In this document: positions 1 through 8,911 of the stretch, in pieces
Numbering within the stretch: position 1 is the stretch's first letter
Layout: each line of letters opens with the position of its first letter
DNA from: JAJFUI01 sp039698035
GTDB taxonomy: Bacteria > Planctomycetota > Planctomycetia > Pirellulales > Thermoguttaceae
Assembly: GCA_039698035.1 (NCBI GenBank)
Contig: JBDKSW010000014.1
Coordinates: 62,001 to 126,000 of the forward strand
DNA length: 64,000 nucleotides
Direction: 5' to 3'
The notes under the pieces: generated by a model
What the model saw: only the letters and a program-made list of their open reading frames with translations
Database searches by the model: none
Told to the model about the DNA's origin: nothing
Made by a program: the position numbers and the translations under genes

Positions 1-1
1 C

Positions 2-889
2 TCCCGGCGCGTCGCGGCGGGCGAGTTCAGCCACCGTATCCCTCTGACGACCCGTGACGAAATGGCCGAATTGGCCAAGGCCATGAACGACATGAGCGCT
101 CGATTCGAGGAAATCCGAGACGATCTCGATCGCCAAGTGCAGGTTCGCACGAAGCAGGCCGTCCGCAGCGAGCAACTCGCGGCCGTCGGCTTTCTGGCCG
201 CCGGCGTGGCGCATGAAATCAACAACCCGCTCGCCTCGATCGCCATGTGCGCCGAGTCGTTGGAAGACCGCTGCCGCGACCTGATCGATGGCGGCGATCC
301 TCGGCAATCGGTCGTCGGCAACTATCTCCGAATGATTCAGAGCGAGGCGTTCCGCTGCAAGGGAATCACCGAAAAACTGCTTGACTTCGCCCGCATCGGG
401 CCGGGCAAACGCGAGCGCAGCGAGCTTGGCGAGATCGTGCAAGGCGTCATCGACATGCTCGGCCACCTTGGCAAGTACCAACGCAAGCACATCGAGTTTG
501 CGCCGGCGGCGCCGGTCTGGGCCGACGTGAATCCCCAGGAAATCAAGCAGGTCGTGTTGAATCTGCTCACCAACGCCCTGGACAGCATGGAGGATGGGAC
601 CGCAGTCCGCGTTTCGCTCGAAGCGGTCGATCAGAGGGCCGAGCTGACGGTCGCCGATGACGGCTGCGGAATGGAGCCCGACGTCCTCGAACGCGTGTTC
701 GAGCCTTTCTTCACGCGGCGACGCGGCGGCCAGGGCACGGGCCTCGGCCTCTCCATCACCTATCGCATCATCGTCGACCACGGCGGCGAGATCGACGCCC
801 AAAGCGACGGACCCAGTCGAGGATCGACGTTCCGCGTCCGCCTGCCGCTGGCCACCGACAACAACCAGACTCTTGCACGGGCCGCATGA
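2..889 (+). CDS. Sensor histidine kinase, 5' truncated by window edge
   Basis: This is the cytoplasmic part of a two-component sensor kinase that should autophosphorylate on His and pass the phosphate to the regulator encoded next. The reading frame is open to the window edge. Upstream of the first visible Met (62) the frame reads like the end of a HAMP linker (RRVAAGEFSHRIPL), so the sensor and membrane segments lie outside. The H-box is GVAHEINNPLAS, with the phospho-accepting His at bases 212-214. The N-box (NLLTNALDSM), G1 (DDGCGME), F-box (FEPFFTRR) and G2 (GQGTGLGLS) are all present, so the catalytic core looks intact. It is a HisKA plus HATPase_c protein of the NtrB-like class. Its TGA overlaps an ATG (ATGA at 886-889), which suggests translational coupling to the response regulator gene. 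Confidence 0.93.
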   Translation, partial: SRRVAAGEFSHRIPLTTRDEMAELAKAMNDMSARFEEIRDDLDRQVQVRTKQAVRSEQLAAVGFLAAGVAHEINNPLASIAMCAESLEDRCRDLIDGGDPRQSVVGNYLRMIQSEAFRCKGITEKLLDFARIGPGKRERSELGEIVQGVIDMLGHLGKYQRKHIEFAPAAPVWADVNPQEIKQVVLNLLTNALDSMEDGTAVRVSLEAVDQRAELTVADDGCGMEPDVLERVFEPFFTRRRGGQGTGLGLSITYRIIVDHGGEIDAQSDGPSRGSTFRVRLPLATDNNQTLARAA

Positions 890-2324
890 CCATGTCTTTC
901 GCAGCCGCCCGCTCGGCGGCCGCTTCCGAACCGAGGAGCACGCCATCGCCACCGCACCGCACCAACGCCTGAAAGTCCTTTTCGCCGACGACGAAAATTC
1001 GCTGCAAGAGCTGATGCGTCTCGAGCTGCCTCGCATGGGCCACGACGCCACCGTCTGTCCCGACGGGACGACTGCCATCGCCGCCCTGGAGCGCAACACG
1101 TACGACTGCGTCCTGGTCGATCTGGACATGCCGGGCTGCAACGGAATCGAGGTCATCGCCCGGGCCAGGCAGCTCGCCCCCGACACCGAGGCGATCGTGC
1201 TAACCGGCAAGTCGTCGCTCGAAACGGCCGTCGCGGCCCTCCGCCACGGGGCGTTCGACTATCTCACGAAACCCTGCCGGCTGGCCGACCTCGACGCCGT
1301 GCTTCAGCGGGTCGCCGAAAAACGCGAGATGACGAACAAGTACCGCGCCCTGAAAACGCGGCTGGAACGCATCGAGGGTTCGCCAGAACTGATCGGCCGC
1401 TCGCCCCAGATCGAGCAAGTCCGACGGCTGGTAGCCAAGGTGGCGCCGACCAACTCCAGCGTGCTCATCCAAGGCGAGACGGGCACGGGCAAGGAACTCG
1501 TCGCCCGGGCGGTCCACAACCAGAGCCTCCGAGCCGAGATGCCGCTGGTGCCGGTCAATTGCGGCGCGCTGCCCGAGACGCTCATCGAGAGCGAGCTGTT
1601 CGGCCATCGCAAGGGCGCGTTTACCGGGGCCGACGAGCATCGCACGGGCCTGCTGCAGGTAGCCAACGGCGGCACCCTTTTCCTCGACGAGATCGGCGAG
1701 TTGCCCAGTGCAATGCAAGCCAAGCTGCTGCGATTTCTCGAAAGCGGCGAGGTGCGCCGGGTCGGGGATAACGATTCCTTCACGTGCGACGTTCGCGTCA
1801 TTTGTGCGACCAACCGCGACTTGGCCGCGATGGTCGCCGAGGGCCGCTTCCGCGAGGACCTTTGGTTCCGCATCAACACGTTCGAGATCGCACTGCCGCC
1901 GCTGCGCGAGCGGGTCGAAGACATTCCGCTTCTGGCTCAACGGCTGGCCGCGCGGTTCGGCGCGCCGCAGGGGAGCGACGATGCTGTTTTCGCGCCCGAA
2001 ACGCTCGACATACTGATGGCGAACTCCTGGCCAGGCAACGTTCGGGAACTGGCCAACGCGATCGAGCACGCGATGATCCTCTGTGACGCACTGCCGATCC
2101 GGCCGGAACATCTTCCGCAGCGGCTGGGTTGCCGTCGGCCGTCGGCCGCCATGTCGCGAATGCCGACGACGCTCAACCTGCGCGATCTGGAAAATCAAGC
2201 CATTCAAGAGGCGCTGGACCGGCACTCGGGCAACAAGCCGAAGGCTGCCGCGGAGCTTGGCGTCAGCGTCAAGACGCTCTACAACAAGCTGAACCAGTCC
2301 GCCGAACTGCAAAAGACGGCCTAG
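873..2324 (+). CDS. Sigma54-dependent response regulator, NtrC type (start uncertain)
   Basis: This regulator has a receiver domain, an AAA+ sigma54-activating domain and a Fis-type HTH. The receiver starts at KVLFADDE, with the likely phospho-Asp codon at 1119-1121 (VDLDMPG) and a conserved Lys in LTKPC. The AAA+ domain has Walker A GETGTGKE, the sigma54-contacting GAFTGA loop, Walker B LFLDEIGE and the arginine-finger region FREDLWFRIN. The C-terminus NKPKAAAELGVSVKTLYNKL is a Fis-like HTH. It should be the partner of the upstream kinase and activate RpoN promoters. The start is unclear. No in-frame ATG or GTG lies near the receiver; TTG 873 is used here, and ATC 945 has GAGGAG six bases upstream. 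The ATG at 886, coupled to the kinase stop, is in another frame. It would join the receiver if one ACCGC unit at 951-963 were removed (see findings). Confidence 0.85.
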   Translation: MHGPHDHVFRSRPLGGRFRTEEHAIATAPHQRLKVLFADDENSLQELMRLELPRMGHDATVCPDGTTAIAALERNTYDCVLVDLDMPGCNGIEVIARARQLAPDTEAIVLTGKSSLETAVAALRHGAFDYLTKPCRLADLDAVLQRVAEKREMTNKYRALKTRLERIEGSPELIGRSPQIEQVRRLVAKVAPTNSSVLIQGETGTGKELVARAVHNQSLRAEMPLVPVNCGALPETLIESELFGHRKGAFTGADEHRTGLLQVANGGTLFLDEIGELPSAMQAKLLRFLESGEVRRVGDNDSFTCDVRVICATNRDLAAMVAEGRFREDLWFRINTFEIALPPLRERVEDIPLLAQRLAARFGAPQGSDDAVFAPETLDILMANSWPGNVRELANAIEHAMILCDALPIRPEHLPQRLGCRRPSAAMSRMPTTLNLRDLENQAIQEALDRHSGNKPKAAAELGVSVKTLYNKLNQSAELQKTA

Positions 2325-2533
2325 CGTCACCAGTCCGCTCAGTCCCATCCGCCTGCTTTTCGTGGCGTTGAGCGCACATCGACGCGACGGCTGTCGCCAC
2401 GGTTCTGTCAGTCGCGGTCTCCACGGCCATCAAGCAAACTCTGACGATTGCCGAAGCTCTCGAACGTTTAGCGTTCGGTGCGCCGCCCTCCCAAAAACTT
2501 GAGCGTTTCTTGCCGGATTTCTTGAATCTTTTT

Positions 2534-2563
2534 TTGACTCAAGAAATCCATCGGGCATATAGA
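2534..2563 (+). promoter_or_regulatory. Sigma70-type promoter
   Basis: TTGACT (2534-2539), an 18-base spacer and TATAGA (2558-2563) form a good sigma70-like promoter. It lies in a non-coding stretch and would start transcription near 2570. The first transcribed bases include a GC-rich hairpin, GCCGACC-GCGG-GGTCGGC at 2596-2613. The product is unknown: a small ORF follows at 2649, or the transcript may be non-coding. Confidence 0.5.
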
Positions 2564-2648
2564 AGTACCGGGAGAAAGCGACGCGATCTTTCGGAGCCGA
2601 CCGCGGGGTCGGCCGCGCCGCTGGACCGGCAGGCGGAGTACGCCCAAC

Positions 2649-2864
2649 ATGATTTGTCCCATCGGACCAATGCGTCATGTCTGGGCGTACACGCGGGCCA
2701 CGAGGTTGCCCCGATCGGGGCCGCCGCCAGGGGCGCCCGCCAGCCATGTGGGCGCCCTGCGACGCCGCCACCTGTTGCGAGAGCAGCAGGAAGACCTGCA
2801 GGCGGGCTTGGTCGATTACATCGCCATCCCGCCGTACCCGTTGCGACCACGTCCGCCGTGTTAG
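2649..2864 (+). CDS. Doubtful small ORF, 71 residues
   Basis: I do not recognise this ORF. It begins MICPIGPM, is rich in Arg and Pro, and has one more protein-like stretch (LLREQQEDLQAGLVDY) near the C-terminus. Its only support is position: it is the first sizeable ATG ORF after the promoter at 2534-2563. It has no Shine-Dalgarno site, and other frames across the same DNA are also open, as expected at high GC. A non-coding RNA is an equally good explanation for the promoter. Confidence 0.25.
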   Translation: MICPIGPMRHVWAYTRATRLPRSGPPPGAPASHVGALRRRHLLREQQEDLQAGLVDYIAIPPYPLRPRPPC

Positions 2865-3256
2865 TTCGGGGACCCATTTCTCTCCACTCTTTCAAAAGGA
2901 GGATCTTCTGATCGTAGAGCTCGTGAACGTCTCCCTCGACGCGTTTGCCACCACAGTGACGCACTGCTAATCCGCGGGCTTGGTACGGCTTCGATCCGCC
3001 AGCCTCATTGCGTGCTCATGCACGCCGCACGTCCATGTGGTAAACGCGTCGATATTTTTTTCTTGCCGCACTCAAGGCCGGCCTCCTCGCAATTGTCCCC
3101 CCACACGCCGGGACCACAACTCGGTTCGGCGTATTGCATCAGCGAACGGATGGTCCCACGGCCAGCCCAAGCCGTTGCCGCGAAACGCCACAAAGCGTGT
3201 CGCGGAGCCCCGCTTGCGAAACCGTCTGAAGCATCGTAGAATAGTGGCGTACCTGT
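2865..3256. other. Intergenic stretch before tRNA-Ala
   Basis: No normal gene is seen here. The only notable item is a strong Shine-Dalgarno sequence (AAAAGGAGG, 2894-2902), followed eight bases later by a 19-codon open frame that starts at ATC 2911 or CTG 2908 and stops with TAA at 2968-2970. Whether this is translated is unknown. The tRNA promoter should lie in the last 100 bases, but no clear -35/-10 pair stands out. Confidence 0.4.
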
Positions 3257-3329
3257 GGGGCGGTAGCTCAGTTGGGAGAGCGCTGCGTTCGCAATGCAGA
3301 GGTCGGGAGTTCGACCCTCCTCCGCTCCA
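3257..3329 (+). tRNA. tRNA-Ala (anticodon CGC)
   Basis: The cloverleaf folds by eye. The acceptor GGGGCGG pairs with CCGCTCC and includes the G3:U70 wobble pair, which is the alanine identity element; A73 follows. The D-arm is GCTC/GAGC. The anticodon stem CTGCG/TGCAG encloses the loop TTCGCAA (anticodon CGC). The T-arm is GGGAG-TTCGACC-CTCCT. CCA is not encoded and must be added after transcription. It decodes GCG. Confidence 0.95.
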
Positions 3330-3335
3330 CTTTAG

Positions 3336-3357
3336 CAGGGGGCATTCATGCCCCCTG
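3336..3357 (+). terminator. Hairpin just after tRNA-Ala
   Basis: A perfect 10-bp inverted repeat, CAGGGGGCAT / ATGCCCCCTG, has a two-base centre and begins seven bases after the tRNA. No U-run follows, so it could be a terminator of the U-less kind or a 3'-processing structure. Confidence 0.55.
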
Positions 3358-3596
3358 TTGTCTATGCAGGGGTGTCCCCTAAGCCCATCCGGGAAAACGA
3401 CTTCCGGTTGCCCGAAGAAATCTGGGCGAAGACGGGCGGTTGTGCGGCGCGCTAACCGGGTTCGAGCGGCGCAAACGGGGTGAACTTTGCCACTTTGACC
3501 TGCCAGCGCCGCCGACGCCGTTGGACGGTCAAGCAACTCTCTTTCCGTCCAAAGCCGTTTGGTGGAATCGGCGTATCCGCCCTTCACGCTGGGCTG

Positions 3597-5393
3597 CTAG
3601 CCCCGGTCATCGCTCAGGACCGAGATAAAGGCCTTTTGCGGAATCTGGACTTGGCCGATTTGCTTCATTTTCGCCTTGCCCTTCTTCTGTTTGTCGAGAA
3701 GCTTGTTCTTGCGCGAAACGTCGCCGCCATAGCACTTCGCAGTCACGTCTTTTCGGTACGGCGCGATTGTCGACCGCGCGATGACTTTGCCGCCGATGAC
3801 GCCCTGGATGGGGATCTTGAACTGGTGACGCGGAATCGCTTCGGCAAGTTGTTCGCAGTAGTGGAGCGCCCGAGCCCGCGCCTTGTCGCGATGAACAAGG
3901 TAGGAAAGCGTATCGACCGGCTCGCCGTTGACCAAAATATCGACCTTCACAACGTCGGTGTCTCGATATTCAATCGGAACGTAGTCGAACGATCCGTAGC
4001 CTCGTGTGATGGTCTTGAGCTTGCCATAAAACTCGAAGAGCACCTCTCCGAGCGGCATCTCGCTAATGACTTCGACCCGGCCCACGGAAAGATAATTCAT
4101 CGCCTGACTCTCCGAGCGATGTTCACGGCATAGTTCCATGACGGGACCGACGTATTCTTCGGGCGTAAGAATTGTCGCCTTGATGTAGGGCTCGGTCACC
4201 GAGGCAATCTTCATCGGATCGGGCCAATAAGCGGGGTTATCGACATCGATCGTCGTGCCGTCCCTCAAGTTCACCTTGTACTTCACCGAAGGGGCGGAGA
4301 TGACGAGTCCGATGTCGAATTCCCGCTGTAAACGCTCTTGAATCACGTCGAGGTGAAGAAGGCCGAGAAAGCCGCAGCGGAATCCGAACCCCAGGGCCGC
4401 CGAGCTGTCCTTTTCGTAGGTGAGCGCCGCATCGTTGATGGCCAGCTTGTCCATGGCGTTGCTGAGGTCTTTGTACTCATCGGCGTTCATCGGATAGATC
4501 GAGGAGAAGACGACTTGTTTCGCTTTCTTATAGCCCGGCACCGGTTCCGCCGCCGGGCGTTCAAGGTGCGTGATCGTGTCGCCGATCTCGACGTCCCGGA
4601 CGCTTTTGATTCCGGCGATGATATAGCCCACTTCCCCGGCGCTGAGTTGTTCTTTGGGATTGAGCTTCAACTGATTGTAGCCCAGCTCCTCGACGACATA
4701 ATCGCCGCCACGGTGCATAAAATGGATTGCATCGCGTGGCTTGAGCGTGCCTTCCATGATGCGGCACTGGAGAATCACGCCTCGATACCGATCGAAATGG
4801 GCGTCGAAAACCAACACCTTCAGCGGCGCGTCTGGGTCGCCCGTGGGACAAGGCAACTTCTGGACGATTCCAGCGAGCACGTCCTCAACGCCAAGGCCGG
4901 TCTTTGCGGAGACGGGGATTGCCTCGAACGGATCGAGCCCCAAATCCGCGTCGATCTCCTCGCGCACTCGCTCGACGTCCGCGGCTGGCAAATCGATCTT
5001 GTTGATGACCGGCAGAAGCGTCAGATCGTTGTCCAGGGCCAGGTAGAGGTTGGCAACCGTCTGCGCCTCGACTCCCTGCGTGGCGTCGATAATAATCAAG
5101 GCGCCGTCGCAAGCCATGAGGGAACGCCGCACTTCGTGCGAAAAATCGACGTGTCCCGGCGTGTCGATCAGATTCAGCAGATAGTCTTGACCATCCGGCG
5201 CGCGGTAGGCGAGCGTGATCGTATTGCTCTTGATCGTAATCCCTCGCTCGCGCTCGATATCCATCGAGTCGAGCAATTGATCCCGAAACTCGCGTTGCGC
5301 AACCCCGCCGCAAGCCTGGATCAGTCGGTCGGCCAGTGTCGATTTCCCATGGTCAATATGGGCGATAATGCAAAAGTTCCGAATATGTCTCAT
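3597..5393 (-). CDS. lepA: Elongation factor 4 (LepA), ribosome back-translocating GTPase
   Basis: This is a 598-residue translational GTPase that binds the ribosome and acts in initiation or back-translocation under ionic stress. The N-terminus, MRHIRNFCIIAHIDHGKST, matches the family start closely and fixes the ATG. G1 is AHIDHGKST, the switch II/G3 region is DTPGHVD and G4 is NKID. The LepA-specific C-terminal domain is complete, ending with the Lys-rich segment KKGKAKMKQIG before QIPQKAF. Length is normal for the family. The gene appears to stand alone; hemW is the next gene upstream on the same strand, about 270 bp away. No internal defects are seen. Confidence 0.97.
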   Translation of the reverse strand: MRHIRNFCIIAHIDHGKSTLADRLIQACGGVAQREFRDQLLDSMDIERERGITIKSNTITLAYRAPDGQDYLLNLIDTPGHVDFSHEVRRSLMACDGALIIIDATQGVEAQTVANLYLALDNDLTLLPVINKIDLPAADVERVREEIDADLGLDPFEAIPVSAKTGLGVEDVLAGIVQKLPCPTGDPDAPLKVLVFDAHFDRYRGVILQCRIMEGTLKPRDAIHFMHRGGDYVVEELGYNQLKLNPKEQLSAGEVGYIIAGIKSVRDVEIGDTITHLERPAAEPVPGYKKAKQVVFSSIYPMNADEYKDLSNAMDKLAINDAALTYEKDSSAALGFGFRCGFLGLLHLDVIQERLQREFDIGLVISAPSVKYKVNLRDGTTIDVDNPAYWPDPMKIASVTEPYIKATILTPEEYVGPVMELCREHRSESQAMNYLSVGRVEVISEMPLGEVLFEFYGKLKTITRGYGSFDYVPIEYRDTDVVKVDILVNGEPVDTLSYLVHRDKARARALHYCEQLAEAIPRHQFKIPIQGVIGGKVIARSTIAPYRKDVTAKCYGGDVSRKNKLLDKQKKGKAKMKQIGQVQIPQKAFISVLSDDRG

Positions 5394-5449
5394 GCGTCCG
5401 TCTCTGGCAAACAGTGTCCCGGTGCCTCGCTCACTGCGACGAACTCCTC

Positions 5450-5478
5450 ATTATATAACCTTAGCGACGGCCAGGGAA
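5450..5478 (-). promoter_or_regulatory. Likely lepA promoter
   Basis: Read on the minus strand, a perfect -10 TATAAT sits in TTATATAATG, 17 bases after a weak -35 (TTCCCT). The transcript would have a leader of about 50 bases before the lepA ATG. Confidence 0.45.
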
Positions 5479-5666
5479 TGCTATTGCGCCCAGCATTGTC
5501 GATGAATCATCTCACGGCCAACCGGGCGGCGAACTCGGCCGAAACGGCCCTGTTTGCGGTCGAGCAAGACCACGCTGCCGCATGGGCATCCCGAGGATCT
5601 CGAATCCCCACGACCGGAGGTTAGCCGTGCATGCTGGCTCGTGCTGGCCCGTGGCGTCGGCCGCCG

Positions 5667-6797
5667 TCACATGAGCTCAACCAGCACAGTGTTTTCCAGA
5701 TCCATGCCGCGGCGTGTGAGCCGCAAAGCGCCCTCGTGCCACTCAAGCAGCCCGGCGCCGATCGGTTGGTCCAACTTTGGGCCGAACACCTCGCGGATGC
5801 TCAGCCCGTGCATGCGCGAAAAATCCGCGTCCCTGACGCCTCGCGTCATGCGCAGCCCCAGCATCATGCTCTCAAACCGGGCAGTTTCTTTCGAGACGGG
5901 TTCCGTCTTCGGCTGGTCGCCCGCCAAGTACGCATCGAGCGTCGACGGGTTCATCGTACGGCATTCATCGAAAAAGCCATGCGCTGCGCAGCCGAAGCCC
6001 AAGTACGGCACGCGAGTCCAACAACCGACGTTATGCCGGCATGCGAACCCTTCCCGCGCGAAATTGCTGATCTCGTATTGATGAAAGCCGTGTTCCGCGA
6101 GCGTCCGCCTCGCAAGCGCATCCATAGCGCGATCAAGTTCCTCATCCGGCAGAGCCAGCTTTCCTGCCTTGATATCGCGGCAGATCGGCGTTCCTTCCTC
6201 AACCATCAAGCTGTAACAGGAGAGATGCGTGGGCGAGAGCGCCAGCGCGGCTTCCAACGTTTCCTGCACCTCCGAAATGGTTTGCGAAGGCAGGCCGAGC
6301 ATGAGGTCCAGATTGATGTTCGCAAATCCCGCCTGACGCGCGATTTCCACGGAAGCGATCACTTGCCGCCAATCATGGATGCGGCCGAGGAGCCGCAAGA
6401 GACGCGACTGCATGGCCTGCGCGCCCAGGGACAGCCGATTCACGCCCGCCTTGCGCAGCGACTCGGCAAAGGGCGTCGTGAGGATTCCAGGGTTGCATTC
6501 GCAGGTGATCTCGGCGTCCGCTTCCACGGGGAACGCTTCAAACAACGCAGCGAGGATGCGGGTTGCCTGAGACTCGTCGAGAAGCGAGGGGGTGCCTCCG
6601 CCCAGGAAGATCGTGTCCGCCCGCGGATGGCCCGTTTCCGCGCCGCGCCGTGTTATCTCGCGGACCAAGGCCGTCACGTAACGCGGAATATCCGCCTCGC
6701 GCCCCGCGTACGACACAAAGTCGCAATAGGCGCACTTGCTTACGCAAAAAGGCACGTGCACGTAAAGCCCGATCGCCTGATCCAAAGGTCCCTGCAT
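5667..6797 (-). CDS. hemW: HemW-like radical SAM protein (heme chaperone)
   Basis: This is a radical SAM protein of the HemW/HemN-like group, thought to carry heme to target proteins such as respiratory enzymes. The cluster motif is CVSKCAYC (Cx3CxxC), placed directly after the YVHVPF signature. GGGTPS, ECNPG and the HNVGCW region match HemW rather than true HemN. ATG 6797 gives the family-like start MQGPLDQAIGLYVHVPFC. A GTG 30 bases further upstream (6827) is in frame but would add residues not usual for the family. It is divergent from nuoC, and the adjacency to nuo genes fits a link with respiration, though this is inference. Confidence 0.9.
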   Translation of the reverse strand: MQGPLDQAIGLYVHVPFCVSKCAYCDFVSYAGREADIPRYVTALVREITRRGAETGHPRADTIFLGGGTPSLLDESQATRILAALFEAFPVEADAEITCECNPGILTTPFAESLRKAGVNRLSLGAQAMQSRLLRLLGRIHDWRQVIASVEIARQAGFANINLDLMLGLPSQTISEVQETLEAALALSPTHLSCYSLMVEEGTPICRDIKAGKLALPDEELDRAMDALARRTLAEHGFHQYEISNFAREGFACRHNVGCWTRVPYLGFGCAAHGFFDECRTMNPSTLDAYLAGDQPKTEPVSKETARFESMMLGLRMTRGVRDADFSRMHGLSIREVFGPKLDQPIGAGLLEWHEGALRLTRRGMDLENTVLVELM

Positions 6798-7086
6798 GGT
6801 CTCGTGCCATCTTCCGACGTAGGCCACGGAAACGCGGATTGCGTATTTTCCGTCGTCCGGTTTTCAAGCGACGCGCCCGACCGATCGAGAATGCGATTTC
6901 ACCGGACAATACTGAGCATAACCGAGAGAGAGCGGTCCCATCAATCGTTCCAGAAAGGGGGAGGGCTCTCGGCGCCTTGCCTGGAGCCCTTGACCGACAG
7001 ACGATCCGACCCTCGGAAGGTTGGCGGTCCGCACACGTGCGGTTCAGACCAGGCAGCACTACCCAAAGCGGCAGCCTGCACGTACA

Positions 7087-7620
7087 ATGTCAGCGAATCG
7101 CGGTCTCTGGGGGGCCCGAACTGTGCCAGTCGAACAGGTGATCGAGCGTCTACAGGCGGTTTTCACCGGGCTGACGGTCAGCGTGTTTCGCGGCCAGACG
7201 CGGGTGGTCGTGGACGTCGAGTCGCTTCACGAGCTGCTTCAAACGCTCAAGGAAGAGCACGGGTTCGATTTTCTGACCGACATCACGTGCGTCGATTATC
7301 TGCACTATCGCGACGCGACCGATCGCTTCGGGCTGGTCTATCTGCTGGCCAACACGGCGACCAACGAGCAGATCGCGATCCGGACGTTCGTCAACGATCC
7401 GGAACCGAGCGCGGCGTCAGTCGTCGATCTGTGGGAAGGGGCCAACTGGCTGGAGCGGGAGGTCTGGGACATGTTTGGCGTCCGTTTCGCCGGCCATCCC
7501 GACTTGCGGCGCATCCTGCTGCCGGACGCTTTCGCCGCCCATCCGCTGCGAAAGGACTATCCGCTGCAAGGTCGCGGTGAACGGCACAACCTTCCGGCGG
7601 TCACGCGAGCTGACGGGTAA
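7087..7620 (+). CDS. nuoC: NADH-quinone oxidoreductase subunit C
   Basis: NuoC is the 30-kDa subunit of complex I and sits in the peripheral Q-module beside NuoD. The signature is WLEREVWDMFGVRFAGHPDLRRILLPD, here split by eye as EREVWDMFG, then GHPDLRRIL and HPLRKDYPL. ATG 7087 is used. GTG 7123 (VPVEQVIERLQ) is an equally good start and leaves a TACAAT box at 7083-7088 free to serve as a -10. It is the first gene of a nuoC-D-E-F run with short gaps (32, 32 and 53 bases), probably one operon. Confidence 0.93.
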   Translation: MSANRGLWGARTVPVEQVIERLQAVFTGLTVSVFRGQTRVVVDVESLHELLQTLKEEHGFDFLTDITCVDYLHYRDATDRFGLVYLLANTATNEQIAIRTFVNDPEPSAASVVDLWEGANWLEREVWDMFGVRFAGHPDLRRILLPDAFAAHPLRKDYPLQGRGERHNLPAVTRADG

Positions 7621-7652
7621 TTTTCCAAGCGCAAACGGCGCATCGACATCAC

Positions 7653-8879
7653 ATGCCACGGACCGCGTCAGAACACTCGGGCAATCTGGTCCACGACGAG
7701 CCGCAGCCGTACGTGTGGACGATGAATTTTGGCCCGCAGCATCCGGCCACCCACACAACGCTCCGCTTGGTCCTAAAGCTCGACGGCGAAACGGTTATCG
7801 ACGCGATGCCGGACATCGGCTACCTGCACTCCGGCTTTGAAAAGCTCGGCGAGCACCTGGACTACAACCAGTACGTTACGATCACGGACCGCATGAACTA
7901 CGTCTCGCCGATGGCCAACAACGTGGCCTGGCACTTGGCGGTCGAGAAACTGCTCGGGATCGAAGTCACTCCACGCTGCCAATCGATCCGGGTGATCATC
8001 GCCGAGCTGTCGCGGATCGCGGATCACCTGCTGTGTCTTGGCGCGATGGGGCTCGACACGGGCGCGTTCACGCACTTCATCTACGCCTTCAATCCGCGAG
8101 AGCAGATCTACGACATCTGCGAGGCCCTTTGCGGCGCCCGGCTGACGAACAGCTACACGCGCGTGGGCGGTCTAATGCGCGACATCTCGGCTGCGGCCAT
8201 CGAGATGATTCGCGCGTTCCTCAAGCAGATTCCCAACACGCTCCGCGACATGGAGCGGTTGATGGGCCAAAATCGGATCTTTCTCGGCCGCACCCAGGGC
8301 GTCGGCGTCTTGACCAGGCGCGAGGCGATCGACCGCAGTTGCTCGGGCCCCGTCGCTCGGGCAAGCGGCGTCACGCGAGACCTGCGCAAAGACGAGCCGT
8401 ACCTGAACTACCGCGACTTCGACTTCAATATCTGCTGCGCCGAGGCCGGCGACTGCTATGCGCGTTACTTGGTGCGCATGGCCGAGATGCGCGAGAGCAT
8501 CAAGATCATCGACCAGGCGATCGAAAACCTGCCGCCGGGGCCGGTCAACGTGGGCGACGACGCCCGACAAATCCTGCCATCGAAGGCCAATGTCTTCTCG
8601 ACCATCGAAGGACTGATCACGCACTTCGAGTTGGTGATGACCAACCGTGGCTTTTCGACGCCATGCGAAGAAACGTACTGCGCCACCGAAGCGCCCAACG
8701 GTGAATTGGGCTTCTACATCGTCGGCGACGGCAGCCAGACGGCCTACCGTGCACGATGCCGCCCGCCGTCGTTCATTCACTTCGCGCTGTTTCCGCATTT
8801 GATACGCGGGCACACGCTGAGCGACGTGGTGGCCGTGCTGGGCAGCTTGAACATCATCGCGGCAGAACTGGACAGGTGA
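7653..8879 (+). CDS. nuoD: NADH-quinone oxidoreductase subunit D
   Basis: NuoD is the 49-kDa subunit that forms the quinone site with NuoB. Family marks are FGPQHPATHTTLR near the start, IGYLHSGFEKLGE, the quinone-site Tyr segment in DYNQYVTITDRMNYVSP, and the conserved C-terminal SFIHFALFPHLIRGHTLSDVVAVLGSLN. The 408-residue length is normal. It follows nuoC by 32 bases and precedes nuoE by 32. The nuoB partner that should contact it is not in this window. Confidence 0.96.
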   Translation: MPRTASEHSGNLVHDEPQPYVWTMNFGPQHPATHTTLRLVLKLDGETVIDAMPDIGYLHSGFEKLGEHLDYNQYVTITDRMNYVSPMANNVAWHLAVEKLLGIEVTPRCQSIRVIIAELSRIADHLLCLGAMGLDTGAFTHFIYAFNPREQIYDICEALCGARLTNSYTRVGGLMRDISAAAIEMIRAFLKQIPNTLRDMERLMGQNRIFLGRTQGVGVLTRREAIDRSCSGPVARASGVTRDLRKDEPYLNYRDFDFNICCAEAGDCYARYLVRMAEMRESIKIIDQAIENLPPGPVNVGDDARQILPSKANVFSTIEGLITHFELVMTNRGFSTPCEETYCATEAPNGELGFYIVGDGSQTAYRARCRPPSFIHFALFPHLIRGHTLSDVVAVLGSLNIIAAELDR

Positions 8880-8911
8880 AACAAGGCCGAAGGAAGGTTG
8901 AGGAACGAAAG

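Noticed and set aside
7060..7123. TACAAT at 7083 as a definite nuoC promoter
   Set aside because: No -35 at the right distance, and it overlaps a possible ATG start; left as a remark only.
4338..7580. Long plus-strand frames opposite lepA and hemW
   Set aside because: No protein-like motifs; the minus-strand genes are clear family members, and high GC keeps antisense frames open.
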